The notes beneath the pieces are model-generated. The model was not told where the DNA came from and did not search any database. It worked only from the letters and a program-made list of their open reading frames with translations. DNA of 64,000 nt from assembly GCA_028870115.1 (NCBI GenBank), contig JAGWQH010000029.1:1-64000 (forward strand), in the 5' to 3' direction. Origin of the DNA: Candidatus Methylomirabilota bacterium (GTDB lineage: Bacteria; Methylomirabilota; Methylomirabilia; Methylomirabilales; Methylomirabilaceae). The stretch's first letter is position 1. Every line of letters starts with the position of its first letter. The translations under genes and the position numbers were made by a program. Shown here one piece after another: positions 34,481 through 44,800 of this stretch.

Positions 34481-35356
34481 GTGACGAACGTACTCATCCG
34501 TCCGACCGCCTTTGACTGGAACCCGGCCCTCGAACTGTGTCTGGCGGAGATCGACGAGGGGACGCTCGCTTATGTAGTAACCGGTGATGGCCCGCCGCTC
34601 CTATTGCTTCACGGTCTTGGAGGAGAGATCTGGATGTGGGAAAGGCAGGTGGCGGCGCTGTCCAAGCGATATCGCCTGTACATCCCCGATCTCCTCGGGT
34701 ACGGGTATTCGGATCGGCCGAAGGTTGACTACACGCCGTCGTTTTTCATTGATATGATCAAGCAGTTCATGGACCAACTCGGCGTGAGCAGTGCCAGTCT
34801 GATCGGCAACTCAATGGGTGCGGGGATCGCCTGGGCGTCTGCCCTCGCGCATCCCGAGCGAGTTGATAAGCTTGTCCTGATTGATGGCATCCCTCCACAG
34901 GTGGTTCCCGCGGTTCGAAATCGCCTCTTGCGCTGGTTCCTCGCGTTCCGTCGCGTCCCACTCTTGCCGTATCTGGCTATCGCGTTACGGACTCGCCGCA
35001 TGGTGCGGACGGCGCTCGCACAGGTCGTCTATGACGATCGACTCATCACCGACGCGGTGGTGGAACGACAATACCGGATCGGCCGAATTGCAGGGACCGC
35101 GCGGGTTGTGGCCTCTACGATTCGCCATACTGATGAGGTCGCTCGGTATACCGATGCGCTGACAACCTTACGCACATCAACGCTCATCATCTGGGGCGAG
35201 CAGGACGAACTGTTTCCTGTGGAGGTCGGACAGCAGCTTCACTCCACAATCCGAGATTCCACACTGGTCGTGATCAAAGGCAGCGGTCATATGCCGATGT
35301 GGGAGAAGCCTGACGAGACCAATCAGGCGATCCTGGAATTTCTTGGTTGCGAGTGA
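34481..35356 (+). CDS. Alpha/beta hydrolase
   Basis: 291 residues of the alpha/beta-hydrolase fold. PPLLLLHGLGGEIWMWERQ holds the oxyanion hole, SLIGNSMGAGIAWASAL the nucleophile Ser, TLIIWGEQDELFPVEVG the acid, and IKGSGHMPMWEKPDE the His. The triad is complete. It starts at GTG 34481. The substrate is unknown; esters or meta-cleavage products are common for this type. Confidence 0.88.
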   Translation: MTNVLIRPTAFDWNPALELCLAEIDEGTLAYVVTGDGPPLLLLHGLGGEIWMWERQVAALSKRYRLYIPDLLGYGYSDRPKVDYTPSFFIDMIKQFMDQLGVSSASLIGNSMGAGIAWASALAHPERVDKLVLIDGIPPQVVPAVRNRLLRWFLAFRRVPLLPYLAIALRTRRMVRTALAQVVYDDRLITDAVVERQYRIGRIAGTARVVASTIRHTDEVARYTDALTTLRTSTLIIWGEQDELFPVEVGQQLHSTIRDSTLVVIKGSGHMPMWEKPDETNQAILEFLGCE

Positions 35357-35398
35357 TGAACGTGCGCATTGCTAACGCCGGTGTCCAGCAGACTGGCG

Positions 35399-35953
35399 CT
35401 AATCGCGGAGCGATGGAAGGTCAAGCTGTTGCTTGGCCCAGAGAATGCCGACGATGCTCTTGGCATCCACGATCTTGTGTGATAAGACCCAGCGGTAGGC
35501 CTGTTCGAATGGGATCGCATGGACCTCCAGGAACTCGGTGGCGTCGTGGCGGCGATTCCGGCCGGCCATGAGTCCTTGAGCCAGAAAGAGCTGGATGGAC
35601 CCGGTGGAGAAGCCAACCGCGGAATAGAAGGTGCACAGTTTGAGCAGCCGGCGGGGTCGAAGCCCGACCTCCTCCTCGCACTCACGCCGGGCGGTTGTGA
35701 CCGGGCGTTCGCCGTGATCGATAATGCCGGCAGGGATCTCGTAGATGGCCCGCTGGATGGCCGGCCGATACTGCCGAACCAGGTAGATTCGGCCATCGCC
35801 ATCGATCGGCACGATTGCAACAGCGTCCGGAGGATGAACGATGTCACGGATCGCCTGTCGGCCATCAGGCAGGACAACCGTCTGTTGCTCGGTTGAAAGA
35901 TACTTCCCCGAGTAGACGACCTGCGTGCTGAGGACTTGCTCGAAAAGTTTCAC
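35399..35953 (-). CDS. Nudix hydrolase, ADP-ribose pyrophosphatase type
   Basis: 184 residues. The Nudix box is complete: G-x5-E-x7-R-E-x2-E-E-x-G-L in GIIDHGERPVTT, ARRECEEEVGL. Upstream YLVRQYRPAIQRAIYEIPAG is typical of ADP-ribose/NADH-type enzymes. GTG 35953 follows GGGGGAG; a longer frame from 36019 lacks support. The gene is divergent from the histidine kinase gene. Confidence 0.9.
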   Translation of the reverse strand: MKLFEQVLSTQVVYSGKYLSTEQQTVVLPDGRQAIRDIVHPPDAVAIVPIDGDGRIYLVRQYRPAIQRAIYEIPAGIIDHGERPVTTARRECEEEVGLRPRRLLKLCTFYSAVGFSTGSIQLFLAQGLMAGRNRRHDATEFLEVHAIPFEQAYRWVLSHKIVDAKSIVGILWAKQQLDLPSLRD

Positions 35954-36082
35954 GTCTCCCCCTACGACAGCGCGTGCTGCGGGAAGGAGCATAAAGATCT
36001 TTATGATGTGTGTCAACACCGACGTTTTCGGTAATACTCAATTCCCAACCTCTCCCTATCGGATGGAGCCGGTTGACAGGTC

Positions 36083-37900
36083 GTGGTGACAAGGAAAAAA
36101 GCGGGTCAAAGAGATGGTACGTTGATGGTTCATAGGAATTCTGCACTACGCGAAGAGCTTGTGAGACACTTTTCAGCAAAGGGCGAACTGCTTCGGCGAG
36201 AGTGGGTTCGCCGGATGACGGCACAGGGCCTGCTGGAGGGTCTTACCCCAGACGAGATCGAGATCGAGTCCGGCACGCTCTCTGCCATCGTTCTGGAGTG
36301 CGTGGAGACCGGAAAGTATGATTCAGCCTTGGCCTATGCCCATCTCAAGGCGAAGCAGGGGGTGCTTGGAGGGCAGACTCCGGAACAGATCATCGATTGC
36401 CTGGCGTTGCTGCATGATGTGTACAGGCAATCTCTCTTCAGAAGGTATCGGGGTGAGGCGGACCGGCTGGCCAAGCTCCTCGATCTCTACGCCCCCGTAG
36501 CGCACCGCCTCCAGACCCTGATCACACTCACGTTCGTAGAGGAACGGGAGCGGATGAGCAAACGAGAAATGAACCAGCTTCGGATGCTGGTGAGGGCGGG
36601 GATGATCCTCAGTGCGAAGCTCTCGCTTGAAGAGGTGTTGCAGCGTATCGTCAACATGGCCTGTAAGTTGATGAGCGCCAAATACGCCGCTCTCGGCGTC
36701 CTGGGTGGGAAGGGCGGCCTCAGCCGGTTCATCACGGCGGGTATTGACGAAAGTACCAGGCAGGCCATCGGCTCTCCGCCGGTCGGAAAGGGGGTCCTGG
36801 GCGTCCTGGTACGTGAGGGAAAGCCCCTTCGTTTGAAGAACCTGACAGCCGACCCGCGCGCGCACGGGTTCCCGCCTCATCATCCCGCGATGCACTCCTT
36901 CCTGGGCGTACCCGTCGCGTCAAAAGGAAAGGTCCGTGGGAATCTCTATGTGACGCAGAAGCAGGGCGCCGCCGAGTTCAGTGAAGAGGATGAGACCCTG
37001 GCCATTACGTTAGCCACTCAGGCCGCCATTGCCCTCGAGAACGCCAGCCTGTATGAGGAACTGCGCCGCTCGTACGACGAGTTGAAACAATCGCAGCAGT
37101 TGCTGGTACGGCAGGAGAAGCTCGCCTCGCTTGGTCGATTGGCAGCCGGCCTGGCCCATGAACTGAATAATCCCCTCGCTTCTGTAGCCGGCTTCGCCGA
37201 GGCCCTCCAGCGACGGGTTGAGGCCGAAGAGATCAGCAGTCCTTCCGCTCTTGCGGAGTGGGGACAGTATGTCACGATGATCCAAGACGAAACGGCCCGC
37301 GCAGCGGCCATTGTCCGCCGCCTGCTCGATTTCGCGCGACAGCGCGAGCCTACCTTCAGCCTGGTGGATGTATATGACGTGGCGTTACACGCGGTCTCGT
37401 TTGTAGAGCGGCAAGCCAGTCTCGAAAATCAGCGGATTGTCGTCGTCCCATTTCCGGATGGAAGTGTAGTTCAAGCCGATGCGCAGATGCTTCAACAGGT
37501 CTTCCTCAACCTTTTAACCAATGCGCTCGATGCCATCGAGAGCGGTGGGGAGATCCGCATCGACGCCCATCACCGTCGTGATGTCGTCGGGCCGGCTTGT
37601 GAACACGCATGGCTCGATGTGTTCGTATCCGATACGGGTAGCGGGATCTCGCCAGAGAACCTTTCAAGGATCTTTGACCCTTTCTTTACCACCAAGGAGG
37701 TGGGCAAAGGGACGGGCCTTGGCCTTGCCATTAGCCAGAGCATCGTCGAGCAGCATAAAGGCAGCATCGAGGTGCGAAGTAGGGGAGTTGGAAAGGGCAC
37801 GGTGGTCATCGTCAGTCTGCCGCTGGCCGACCGCAGTGAGATGGATGGGAAGCGGCCAGATCGCCGCAGGACGGGGGGTGAAGATGCCTCAAGCGGGTGA
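36083..37900 (+). CDS. GAF-domain sensor histidine kinase
   Basis: 605 residues without clear membrane spans, so a soluble sensor. Residues 15-150 form a helical domain resembling RsbRD-type regulators; 165-330 a GAF domain (SLEEVLQRIVNMACKLMSAKYAALGVLG, GKGVLGVLVREGKPLRL); then HisKA with the phospho-His in GRLAAGLAHELNNPLASVAGF; and an ATPase domain (FLNLLTNALDAI, DTGSGISPENL, GKGTGLGLAIS). It overlaps the response regulator by 17 bases, so they are a pair. The ligand is unknown. Confidence 0.9.
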   Translation: MVTRKKAGQRDGTLMVHRNSALREELVRHFSAKGELLRREWVRRMTAQGLLEGLTPDEIEIESGTLSAIVLECVETGKYDSALAYAHLKAKQGVLGGQTPEQIIDCLALLHDVYRQSLFRRYRGEADRLAKLLDLYAPVAHRLQTLITLTFVEERERMSKREMNQLRMLVRAGMILSAKLSLEEVLQRIVNMACKLMSAKYAALGVLGGKGGLSRFITAGIDESTRQAIGSPPVGKGVLGVLVREGKPLRLKNLTADPRAHGFPPHHPAMHSFLGVPVASKGKVRGNLYVTQKQGAAEFSEEDETLAITLATQAAIALENASLYEELRRSYDELKQSQQLLVRQEKLASLGRLAAGLAHELNNPLASVAGFAEALQRRVEAEEISSPSALAEWGQYVTMIQDETARAAAIVRRLLDFARQREPTFSLVDVYDVALHAVSFVERQASLENQRIVVVPFPDGSVVQADAQMLQQVFLNLLTNALDAIESGGEIRIDAHHRRDVVGPACEHAWLDVFVSDTGSGISPENLSRIFDPFFTTKEVGKGTGLGLAISQSIVEQHKGSIEVRSRGVGKGTVVIVSLPLADRSEMDGKRPDRRRTGGEDASSG

Positions 37901-39242
37901 ACGAAGCGGTGTGACCCGCGTGCTTGTTGTCGATGACGAGCGACTCATCCGGCTGCTTATGGAAAAGGAGCTGCCACGGGCGGGGTATATAGTCACCTGC
38001 GCCGGAAGCGGCGAAGAGGCCATGGAGCAGTTGCGCACGCGAGAGTTCGATGTCGTCCTCCTCGACCTCAAGATGCCCGGAATCGGTGGGATGGAGGCGC
38101 TCCGCCGGATTCGGGAATCCGGGACTTCGGCGGAGGTCGTCATCCTGACCGGTCACCCCGATGTGGACAGCGCCATCAACGCGATGAAGCTGGGTGCCTA
38201 CGACTACCTGACCAAGCCCTTCAAGCTCTCCGAATTGGAGGAGGTGCTGCGGCGAGCCGCGGAGCGAAAGCGCCTGCGCACGGAGAATACGGCCCTGCGC
38301 CGTATGATCGCCCAGCGCGAACCCGCGCCTGTTATGATCGGTCACAGTCCTGCCATGGCCTCCCTGTCGGCGACCGTGCGACGGATTGCGCCGAGTGAGG
38401 CGAGCGTCCTCATACAGGGAGAGAGCGGGACCGGCAAGAGCCTGGTGGCCAAGGCCATTCATATGGCGAGCCCTCGAGCCGGCGGGCCATTCCTGATCAT
38501 CAACTGCAGCGGCTTTCAGGATCCGCTCCTGGAGAGCGAGCTGTTCGGGCATGAGAAAGGGGCATTCACCGGCGCCACCAGCGTCAAAATGGGTCTCTTC
38601 GAGGTGGCAGGAGGTGGGACCCTCCTGCTGGATGAGGTGGGGGAGATGAGCCCGGCCATGCAAGCCAAGCTCCTTCAAGTACTCGACACTAAGGAGCTGC
38701 GACGGGTTGGAGGCACCCGCGTGCACCGGGTAGATGTGCGCATCATCGCCGCCACCAACAAGGACCTGGCCCAGGAGGTACGAACAGGCCGGTTCCGCGA
38801 GGATCTCTATTATCGACTGAACGTGGTCAGCTTGACGCTGCCGTCCTTGCGTGAGCGGAAGGAGGACATCCCGCTCCTCATTGAGCATTTTTTGACGCAA
38901 TTCCAGGTAACCGGTCAAAAGGCCAAGACCATCTCCCGGGAGGCGATGCAATCGCTGGCGGACTACCCGTGGCCGGGCAATGTGCGAGAGCTTGCGAATA
39001 CGATCGAGCGCCTTCAGATTCTCTCCTCCGGCGACATCATCGGCCTTGAGGATCTGTCGCCCAACATCCGGTTTCCGAGCGGATCGGCGGCCGGCCCCGC
39101 CTCGCTGGCGGAAATGGAGCGGCTGCACCTCATCCGGGTGCTCGATCATACGGGGGGCAAAAAGATGCAGGCCGCGCGACTGCTCGGCATCGACCTCAAA
39201 ACCTTGAATAGCAAAATTAAGCGGTACAACATCTCCCTGTGA
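37884..39242 (+). CDS. NtrC-family sigma-54 response regulator
   Basis: 452 residues: receiver ([16 protein letters not shown], phospho-Asp in [11 protein letters not shown]), AAA+ domain (Walker [22 protein letters not shown] loop [14 protein letters not shown], Walker [12 protein letters not shown]) and C-terminal Fis-type helix-turn-helix ([20 protein letters not shown]). ATG 37884 lies inside the kinase gene after GGGGGGTGAAG. It would switch on sigma-54 promoters in answer to the upstream kinase. No -24/-12 promoter is seen nearby. Confidence 0.93.
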   Translation: MPQAGERSGVTRVLVVDDERLIRLLMEKELPRAGYIVTCAGSGEEAMEQLRTREFDVVLLDLKMPGIGGMEALRRIRESGTSAEVVILTGHPDVDSAINAMKLGAYDYLTKPFKLSELEEVLRRAAERKRLRTENTALRRMIAQREPAPVMIGHSPAMASLSATVRRIAPSEASVLIQGESGTGKSLVAKAIHMASPRAGGPFLIINCSGFQDPLLESELFGHEKGAFTGATSVKMGLFEVAGGGTLLLDEVGEMSPAMQAKLLQVLDTKELRRVGGTRVHRVDVRIIAATNKDLAQEVRTGRFREDLYYRLNVVSLTLPSLRERKEDIPLLIEHFLTQFQVTGQKAKTISREAMQSLADYPWPGNVRELANTIERLQILSSGDIIGLEDLSPNIRFPSGSAAGPASLAEMERLHLIRVLDHTGGKKMQAARLLGIDLKTLNSKIKRYNISL

Positions 39243-39316
39243 AGGGCCGGCTCTTTGCCGAGTTAAAGGGGCTGGAGGTCAAGACGGTGGGGCGAGGTAA
39301 TTTGACACCTTATGAT

Positions 39317-39331
39317 TGACTATGTTAGTCA
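39317..39331. promoter_or_regulatory. Palindrome upstream of the antitoxin gene
   Basis: TGACTA-TGT-TAGTCA is a perfect six-base-arm dyad 28 bases before the antitoxin start. A TTGACA at 39302-39307 is close but no well-spaced -10 is seen. An operator for the toxin-antitoxin pair is likely. Confidence 0.55.
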
Positions 39332-39359
39332 TATATAAACAACCATGGAGGACATATTT

Positions 39360-39653
39360 ATGAAGGCCGTTGCTGTGTCTGAATTGAAAGCCTCGCTGAG
39401 CAGATTTCTCGCCGCAGTCAAGGAAGGCGAGGAGGTCATCGTAACTGATAGGGGGAAGCCGGTCGCCAAGCTGGTCCCTGTCACACGGGACAAAACAGAT
39501 CGGCCGCCCCATCTCCTGGCACTTGAGCGCGCGGGAATGGTCAAAATCGGAACAGGTGGACTACCCCATGGATTTTGGGACCTTCCACGACCGAAAGACC
39601 CCAAGAATCGTGCCCTGGAGGCACTCTTGCAAGAACGAGCGGAATCCCGGTGA
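39360..39653 (+). CDS. Phd/YefM-family antitoxin
   Basis: 97 residues. The N-terminal part, MKAVAVSELKASLSRFLA, AVKEGEEVIVTDRGKPVAKLVP, is the Phd/YefM DNA-binding fold. The C-terminal part (residues 50-97) would bind the toxin. ATG 39360 follows GGAGG; an ATG at 39345 in the same frame is less likely. GTGA overlap with the toxin. It would neutralise the PIN toxin and repress the operon through the upstream palindrome. Confidence 0.88.
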   Translation: MKAVAVSELKASLSRFLAAVKEGEEVIVTDRGKPVAKLVPVTRDKTDRPPHLLALERAGMVKIGTGGLPHGFWDLPRPKDPKNRALEALLQERAESR

Positions 39654-40075
39654 AATTCTGGGACGCTTCGGCCCTTATTCCCCTGTACTTTGAAGGTCCG
39701 CAGACCAAGGCCATCCGTGCCATCGCGAAAGCCGACGGGGATATCGTCGCCTGGTGGGGAAGCCCCATTGAATGCTTTTCAGCGTTTGCACGGCTGCGGC
39801 GGGAGGGGTTCTTGACGCCTCAGGGGGAGGATCAGATTCGTCACCTGCTGGTCCTGCTGTCAGATGCATGGACAGAGATTGAGCCGAGCGCCGAAGTACG
39901 GGTCATTGCCGCACGGCTTCTCCTCGCGCATCCTTTACGCGCGGCTGATTCCCTTCAATTGGCTGCCGGTCTTGTATGGGCCGGCACAACACCCAGGGGT
40001 CACCACTTTGTCTGTCTCGATCACAGGTTGAGGGACGCAGCCAGAACTGAAGGGTTTGCGCTGCTTCCTGCATGA
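39650..40075 (+). CDS. vapC: VapC-family PIN-domain toxin
   Basis: 141 residues. The acidic PIN residues are visible: KFWDASALIPLYF (first Asp), SPIECFSAFARL (Glu), HPLRAADSLQLAAGL (Asp) and VCLDHRLRDAA (Asp). These enzymes cut tRNA or other RNA. GTG 39650 overlaps the antitoxin stop by four bases, which settles the start against a longer frame from 39575. Confidence 0.88.
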   Translation: MKFWDASALIPLYFEGPQTKAIRAIAKADGDIVAWWGSPIECFSAFARLRREGFLTPQGEDQIRHLLVLLSDAWTEIEPSAEVRVIAARLLLAHPLRAADSLQLAAGLVWAGTTPRGHHFVCLDHRLRDAARTEGFALLPA

Positions 40076-40090
40076 CCCCTGGAACTTGAC

Positions 40091-40147
40091 ATGTCGAATA
40101 GTGTGACTGAAGGTAAGGCCTTGAAAGTCGCAGTGGTGGGGGCGTAG
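40091..40147 (+). pseudogene. Possible 18-codon stub of a Rossmann protein
   Basis: An ATG frame translates to MSNSVTEGKALKVAVVGA and then meets TAG. The ALKVAVVGA strand looks like the start of a dehydrogenase such as a Gfo/Idh enzyme. It is short enough to be chance and is offered only because other stubs lie close by. Confidence 0.25.
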
Positions 40148-40171
40148 AGAGGTTCCAGGAGCCAATACAGT

Positions 40172-40432
40172 ATGAAAAGAGAACCAGTGAAGAAAATTGA
40201 TGACGAGCTTCGGGCCGAGTACGATCTATCCCAACTGAAGGGAGGAGTCCGCGGCAAACACTACAAGCGGGCTATGGCAGGGACGAACCTCGTCCTGATT
40301 GAACCTGCTCTGGCGAAAGCGTTTCCTGATTCTGACTCAGTGAATCGGGCCTTGCGCCTCTTGCTTGACGCCGCCAGTTCGGGCACAATGCCATCGCGCC
40401 AGCGCCGCACGCGGCTTAAACGGACCGCTTAA
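40172..40432 (+). CDS. Small protein of a conserved, unnamed family
   Basis: 86 residues: DDELRAEYDLSQLKGGVRGKH, YKRAMAGTNLVLIEPALAKAFPDSDSVNRALRLLL, then a basic tail. I have the impression of a widespread hypothetical family found beside toxin genes, where it would act as antitoxin. No toxin partner follows here; the next 200 bases hold only a truncated gene end. No clear ribosome site is seen. Confidence 0.65.
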   Translation: MKREPVKKIDDELRAEYDLSQLKGGVRGKHYKRAMAGTNLVLIEPALAKAFPDSDSVNRALRLLLDAASSGTMPSRQRRTRLKRTA

Positions 40433-40470
40433 CAATGCGGCCCCTTAACGCGAATTAGCCACCCGCACGA

Positions 40471-40629
40471 ATGCCGAAAGAAGCCAAAGCAAGGATTCTG
40501 ATCAACGACCTTCTCCGAAGGTCGCGCTGGCGCTTCTTTGATGATGAGACCAGCTCCGCCAACATTGCGCAGATCGCCCACGGCGACAACACAGCGTCTT
40601 GTCAGTCAATGACGTCCTCGGAGCAGTAG
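40471..40629 (+). pseudogene. N-terminal stub of a type I restriction HsdR-like gene
   Basis: A 52-codon frame begins MPKEAKARILINDLLRRSRW, RFFDDETSSANIAQ and then stops. The start looks like that of DEAD-helicase HsdR subunits (MxKEAxARIxINxLLxxxGWRFFDD). After about 30 codons the similarity seems to end, so this is a fragment. It stands just before the helicase-nuclease gene and suggests an insertion or deletion at a restriction locus. Confidence 0.45.
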
Positions 40630-40633
40630 CACC

Positions 40634-41833
40634 ATGAGCATCCAACCAAACATGCAACCTGTGCGCGAGCGTTTGACCAAACTCTTCGAGTTCCTCAAAG
40701 CCTACACAGACCTGCGCTACCCGCCGGTTCGGAATATTGCACAACAGCCGCACTCCCTTTGGTTGAAAGACCTTCCTGTCCATCCATCCGTCGAGTTGTT
40801 TCGAGACGCAGGTAAGACTGAGGATAAAGTCGAAGATAGTGATATCGTGCTGCGGCTGGTGCGCCCGGTCGTTACGCAATGCCCTCCACCGCCTTCAGTG
40901 CTGTCTGAATGGCTGAAGCCTGGCTGGCAGGATATTGCGGGGAAAGTCGAAATCCAACCAACCCGCAATGGCACCAGCAAGGATGGTAAAACGTTCATTG
41001 AGCGGTTTGATGCGGACTCACGACGTTCTTCGCTCCTCCACGCGTGGCAGCAGCAACGTGAGCAGTGGGTGACTAACGAGCGTCCAGCTCGGCAATCAAT
41101 GATACTTTTCCAAACCGTATACGAGTGGTATGGCATTCAGGAGCGGGAAGGCGAAAGGATTGAGTTGGTGGTAGGTGATGGTCTCTTGCGATGTCGTGAT
41201 GTTGGCGGCGAGTTTTACCATCCAGTCCTTCTGCAAAAGTTGGAACTGGAATTCTATCCAGAGAAACGGCAGCCGCAGTTTATTTTCCGAAAGCGAGAGC
41301 AACCACCAGAACTTTATACAGAGTTTCTCCGTATTCTTCCCGGAGTTAACAGCCAACAGCTTGCTCGTTGCGCGGACGAAATGAGGAAATCGGAATTTGC
41401 TCCTCTTGGAGTAGACGACACCCACGGTTTTCTTCGCCGCCTCATCCAGGGACTTTTTCCTAGCAGTGGTGCCGTGCTTGAGAATGACCAGCCTTCAGTA
41501 AGCAGACGAACTGGTTCTTCATCGCAGTCCGATCTAACACTCTTCAATCAGCCACACACCATGCGAGAGCAGGACAAACCGACCATAGAGCGCCGGCCAG
41601 TCATTTTCATGCGACAGCGACGAACGGGCCCAGCTAACGTCTTCGATTTGGTGTTGGAGGACATTGCAGGCCGTGAGGCCTTCCCTCCCTCGTTGCTGCA
41701 GATCCTTGGACTGGAGGCGAGCGCTGTCAGCCAAACAGAATCTCATGATAGCGAGCTGTCTATAGGAAATGAGGATGACGACGTTCTCTTGAGCAAGCCC
41801 GCCAATCGTGAACAGCTTGAAATCGCAAAGTAA
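40634..41833 (+). CDS. N-terminal part of a giant SF1 helicase-nuclease (before an in-frame stop)
   Basis: 399 codons that end in TAA at 41831-41833. The next codon continues in the same frame with the helicase P-loop, and ANREQLEIAK just before the stop is the usual lead into that motif (a Q-like motif). So this is the front of one about 1,544-residue protein cut by a single nonsense codon. The N-terminal region itself is not a known domain by eye. If the stop is real, this half would be made alone and lack ATPase motifs. Visibly lower GC than flanks. Confidence 0.7.
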   Translation: MSIQPNMQPVRERLTKLFEFLKAYTDLRYPPVRNIAQQPHSLWLKDLPVHPSVELFRDAGKTEDKVEDSDIVLRLVRPVVTQCPPPPSVLSEWLKPGWQDIAGKVEIQPTRNGTSKDGKTFIERFDADSRRSSLLHAWQQQREQWVTNERPARQSMILFQTVYEWYGIQEREGERIELVVGDGLLRCRDVGGEFYHPVLLQKLELEFYPEKRQPQFIFRKREQPPELYTEFLRILPGVNSQQLARCADEMRKSEFAPLGVDDTHGFLRRLIQGLFPSSGAVLENDQPSVSRRTGSSSQSDLTLFNQPHTMREQDKPTIERRPVIFMRQRRTGPANVFDLVLEDIAGREAFPPSLLQILGLEASAVSQTESHDSELSIGNEDDDVLLSKPANREQLEIAK

Positions 41834-44800
41834 TTGACGCGTAGAGGTTGTGTGCTCGTGCAGGGTCCCCCAGGTACAGGAAAGACGCACACAATCGCGA
41901 ATCTTCTCGGTCACTTGTTGGCGCAAGGGAAACGTGTGCTTGTCACTGCCCATACGCCCAAGGCGCTGCGCGTACTCCGCAAAAAAGTCGTCGAGCCGCT
42001 TCAGCCGCTCTGCATCAGCGTTCTTCACAATGACAAGCAGAGCCAGGAAGAGCTTCAAACCTCAGTTCAGAAAATTCACGTTCGCCTGAGCGACGACGAC
42101 CGTCTCTTGGAACGAGATGCGCACCGTTTGCGTGAGGAGCGAAAGCACATTCTCGAATCATTGGGCGATGGGCGTCACCGGCTTCTCAACGCCAGGCAGG
42201 ATGAAATTCGCGATGTCGTCTTCGGCGGGAAAGCCATGCGACCGATTGAGGCGGCCAAACGTGTGAAAGAAGGTGCTGGCAAGGACGACTGGATTCCCAG
42301 TCCAGTGAATCTCGGTGAGGTGCTTCCCCTTGCTCATGCCGAGGTTGTAGTGCTGTATCAAACGAACGCTCGTGTCTCTCTCACAGACGAACGTGAACTC
42401 GCAAGCAGCCGGCCTGAGTTGGGTACTTTACCTACGCCAGGGGAGTTCCGTTCTGCTGTTGAGGAGATGACCGCTTTGGCTGGCCAGAATCTCCGGCTAC
42501 GCGAGGAACTATGGGATGACACGCTCGAGCCTGTAGATTTGACCGAGTTTGACCGGATGTTAGAACTGGCCAGCAAAACGATTGAGTTTCTGCGTGATAG
42601 CGCGCCGTGGCAGCTATTGGCCATCCAGGCGGGAAGAGACGGTGAGACCGCGCGTTGTGAATGGGATTCGCTGGTCAAGAAAATTGAAGATACTTGGCGT
42701 GAGGTGCATGAATGTCACGCACTGGTCATTGAACACGGTCCGAATCTATCTGACCCACGCCCTCCGCACGAACTCTTGTCATTGGTGGAAGAAATTATTC
42801 GGTACCAGGAAGCAGGCAACTCATTCGGTTTGCTCGCCAGGCTGACCAGGCCCCATTGGTTTGAGTTTAAGGCAAAGGTTCGCGTTGGCAGCCGCGCAAT
42901 AGAACTGAGCGATGCGACGCACTTGCGCGCGGTGAAGGCGCTTCTACGTATGCAACAGCTTCGCTCTGAGTTGGTTGAACGCTGGGAACGTCAGATGGCT
43001 TGTCAGGGAGGTCTCGCGTGTTCCGATCTCAGCGATCGTCCAGAGCAGGTCTGTAAACAGTTCGTGCCGCAAATCCGGATGTGCTTGGAATGGCAGGCCC
43101 GTACTTGGCAGCCGCTCGAAAGCGAATTTCATCGCCTCGGTTTCGGATGGTCTGCATTTCTTGACTCCACTGCTCCGGAGTCTGGAGATAACGCTGAACT
43201 TCGCCGAATTCGCCGTGCGGTGCTTGGCGACCTTGGTCCGATTCTTCAATCGCGGAGCGGATGGCTGCGATACAACAGGCTACTGGCGACGTTGCGTACA
43301 TGGTACGAGCAGTTGCCCAAGTCAAATCTTCCAGAAGCTCAAGCGACAAAGCGATTGCGACGAGCGATGAATGATCGCTCGGCAATGGACTATCAATCCG
43401 CATACGAGGAATTGCTACGGCTGAAGAGCCTTGAACAAGATCTCACGCGACGACATGAGCTCCTGAACCGACTCAGTCGGTCCGCTCCGGCTTGGGCGTC
43501 CGCGATTGACAATCGGCTGGCAGAGCATAGTGAGTCACAGCCGCCGGGCGACCCGAACGCCGCTTGGGAATGGAGACAGCTTCATAACGAATTGGAAAGA
43601 CGGGCGAGCGTGTCACTTGATCAGTTGCAGCAACACATTGAACGGCTCAGTCAACAACTTCTTGAAACCACTGCGTATCTTGTCGAAAAACAGACATGGA
43701 TGAATCAAATCCGGCAGACTAACCCCACGCAGAAGAGGGCGCTTGGTGCTTACGCAGCGATGCGAAATAAGCTAACAAAAACTGGTAGAGGAGTTCGCGA
43801 CGCCGAGCTTCTGGCTGCTGCTCGCCGGGAGATGGCGACGGCTAAAGATGCCGTTCCCGTTTGGATTATGCCTCTGGCCGAAGTGGCCGACACCTTTGAC
43901 CCAACAAAGACAAGATTTGATGTGGTGATCATCGATGAGGCCAGCCAATGTGACCCGACCTCGCTATTTGCCTTGTATCTGGGCTATCAAACTATCATTG
44001 TGGGCGATGACGAACAGGTAACCCCGGTCGCCGCCGGCGTCGATATGGAAGAGGTAACTAAGCTTATTCGTGTCTTTCTTGAAGGCCTGCCTTTCAAGGA
44101 ATTGTATGACGGCACAACCTCTGTCTACGACTTGGCTCAAATTGCCTTCGGCGGTGTAATTCGGCTAACTGAACATTTCCGGTGTGCGCCCAATATCATC
44201 GCTTTTAGCAACAACCTATCCTATAAAGGTGAAATAAAACCACTACGTGAGGCTTCGTCCGTTCCACTCAATCCGCACGTCGTTCACTATCGAGTTGAGA
44301 AAGGGCACGATCGTGGCGACAACGTCAATGAAGTCGAGGCAGAAACCATTGCCTCGCTCATTTGCGCCGCTATTGAGCGGCCGGAGTATACGAAAAATGA
44401 TTTAGGGGAGCCGACAACCTTCGGCGTGGTCTCGCTCGTCAGCGACAAACAAGCCTCAAGAATTGATAGCCTCCTTCGACAACGTATGGAACCTGCCGAG
44501 TATCGACGACGACAGATTCTATGCGGCGACTCCGCGCAGTTCCAAGGTGACGAGCGAGACGTCGTGTTCCTTTCGGTAGTGGACTCTCCACCTGAACAGC
44601 CACCGCTCTATATGCGGCAGGAAGGGCCGAAGAGAATTTTTAAGAAACGCTTCAATGTCGCCGCAAGCCGTGCGCGCAACCAGATGTGGATCGTGCACAG
44701 CCTGAATCACGAAACGGATCTTCAGGTTGGCGACTATCGCCGCCGCATCATCGAACATGCCCTCGACCCGGAGGCGTGGGAACGCGAATTAGAAAAACGA

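Noticed and set aside
37812-39149. 445-codon minus-strand frame opposite the sigma-54 regulator
   Set aside because: No domain is visible and the plus-strand gene is certain.
39302-39337. Sigma-70 promoter for the antitoxin gene
   Set aside because: TTGACA and several -10-like words are present, but none has the usual 16 to 18 base spacing.
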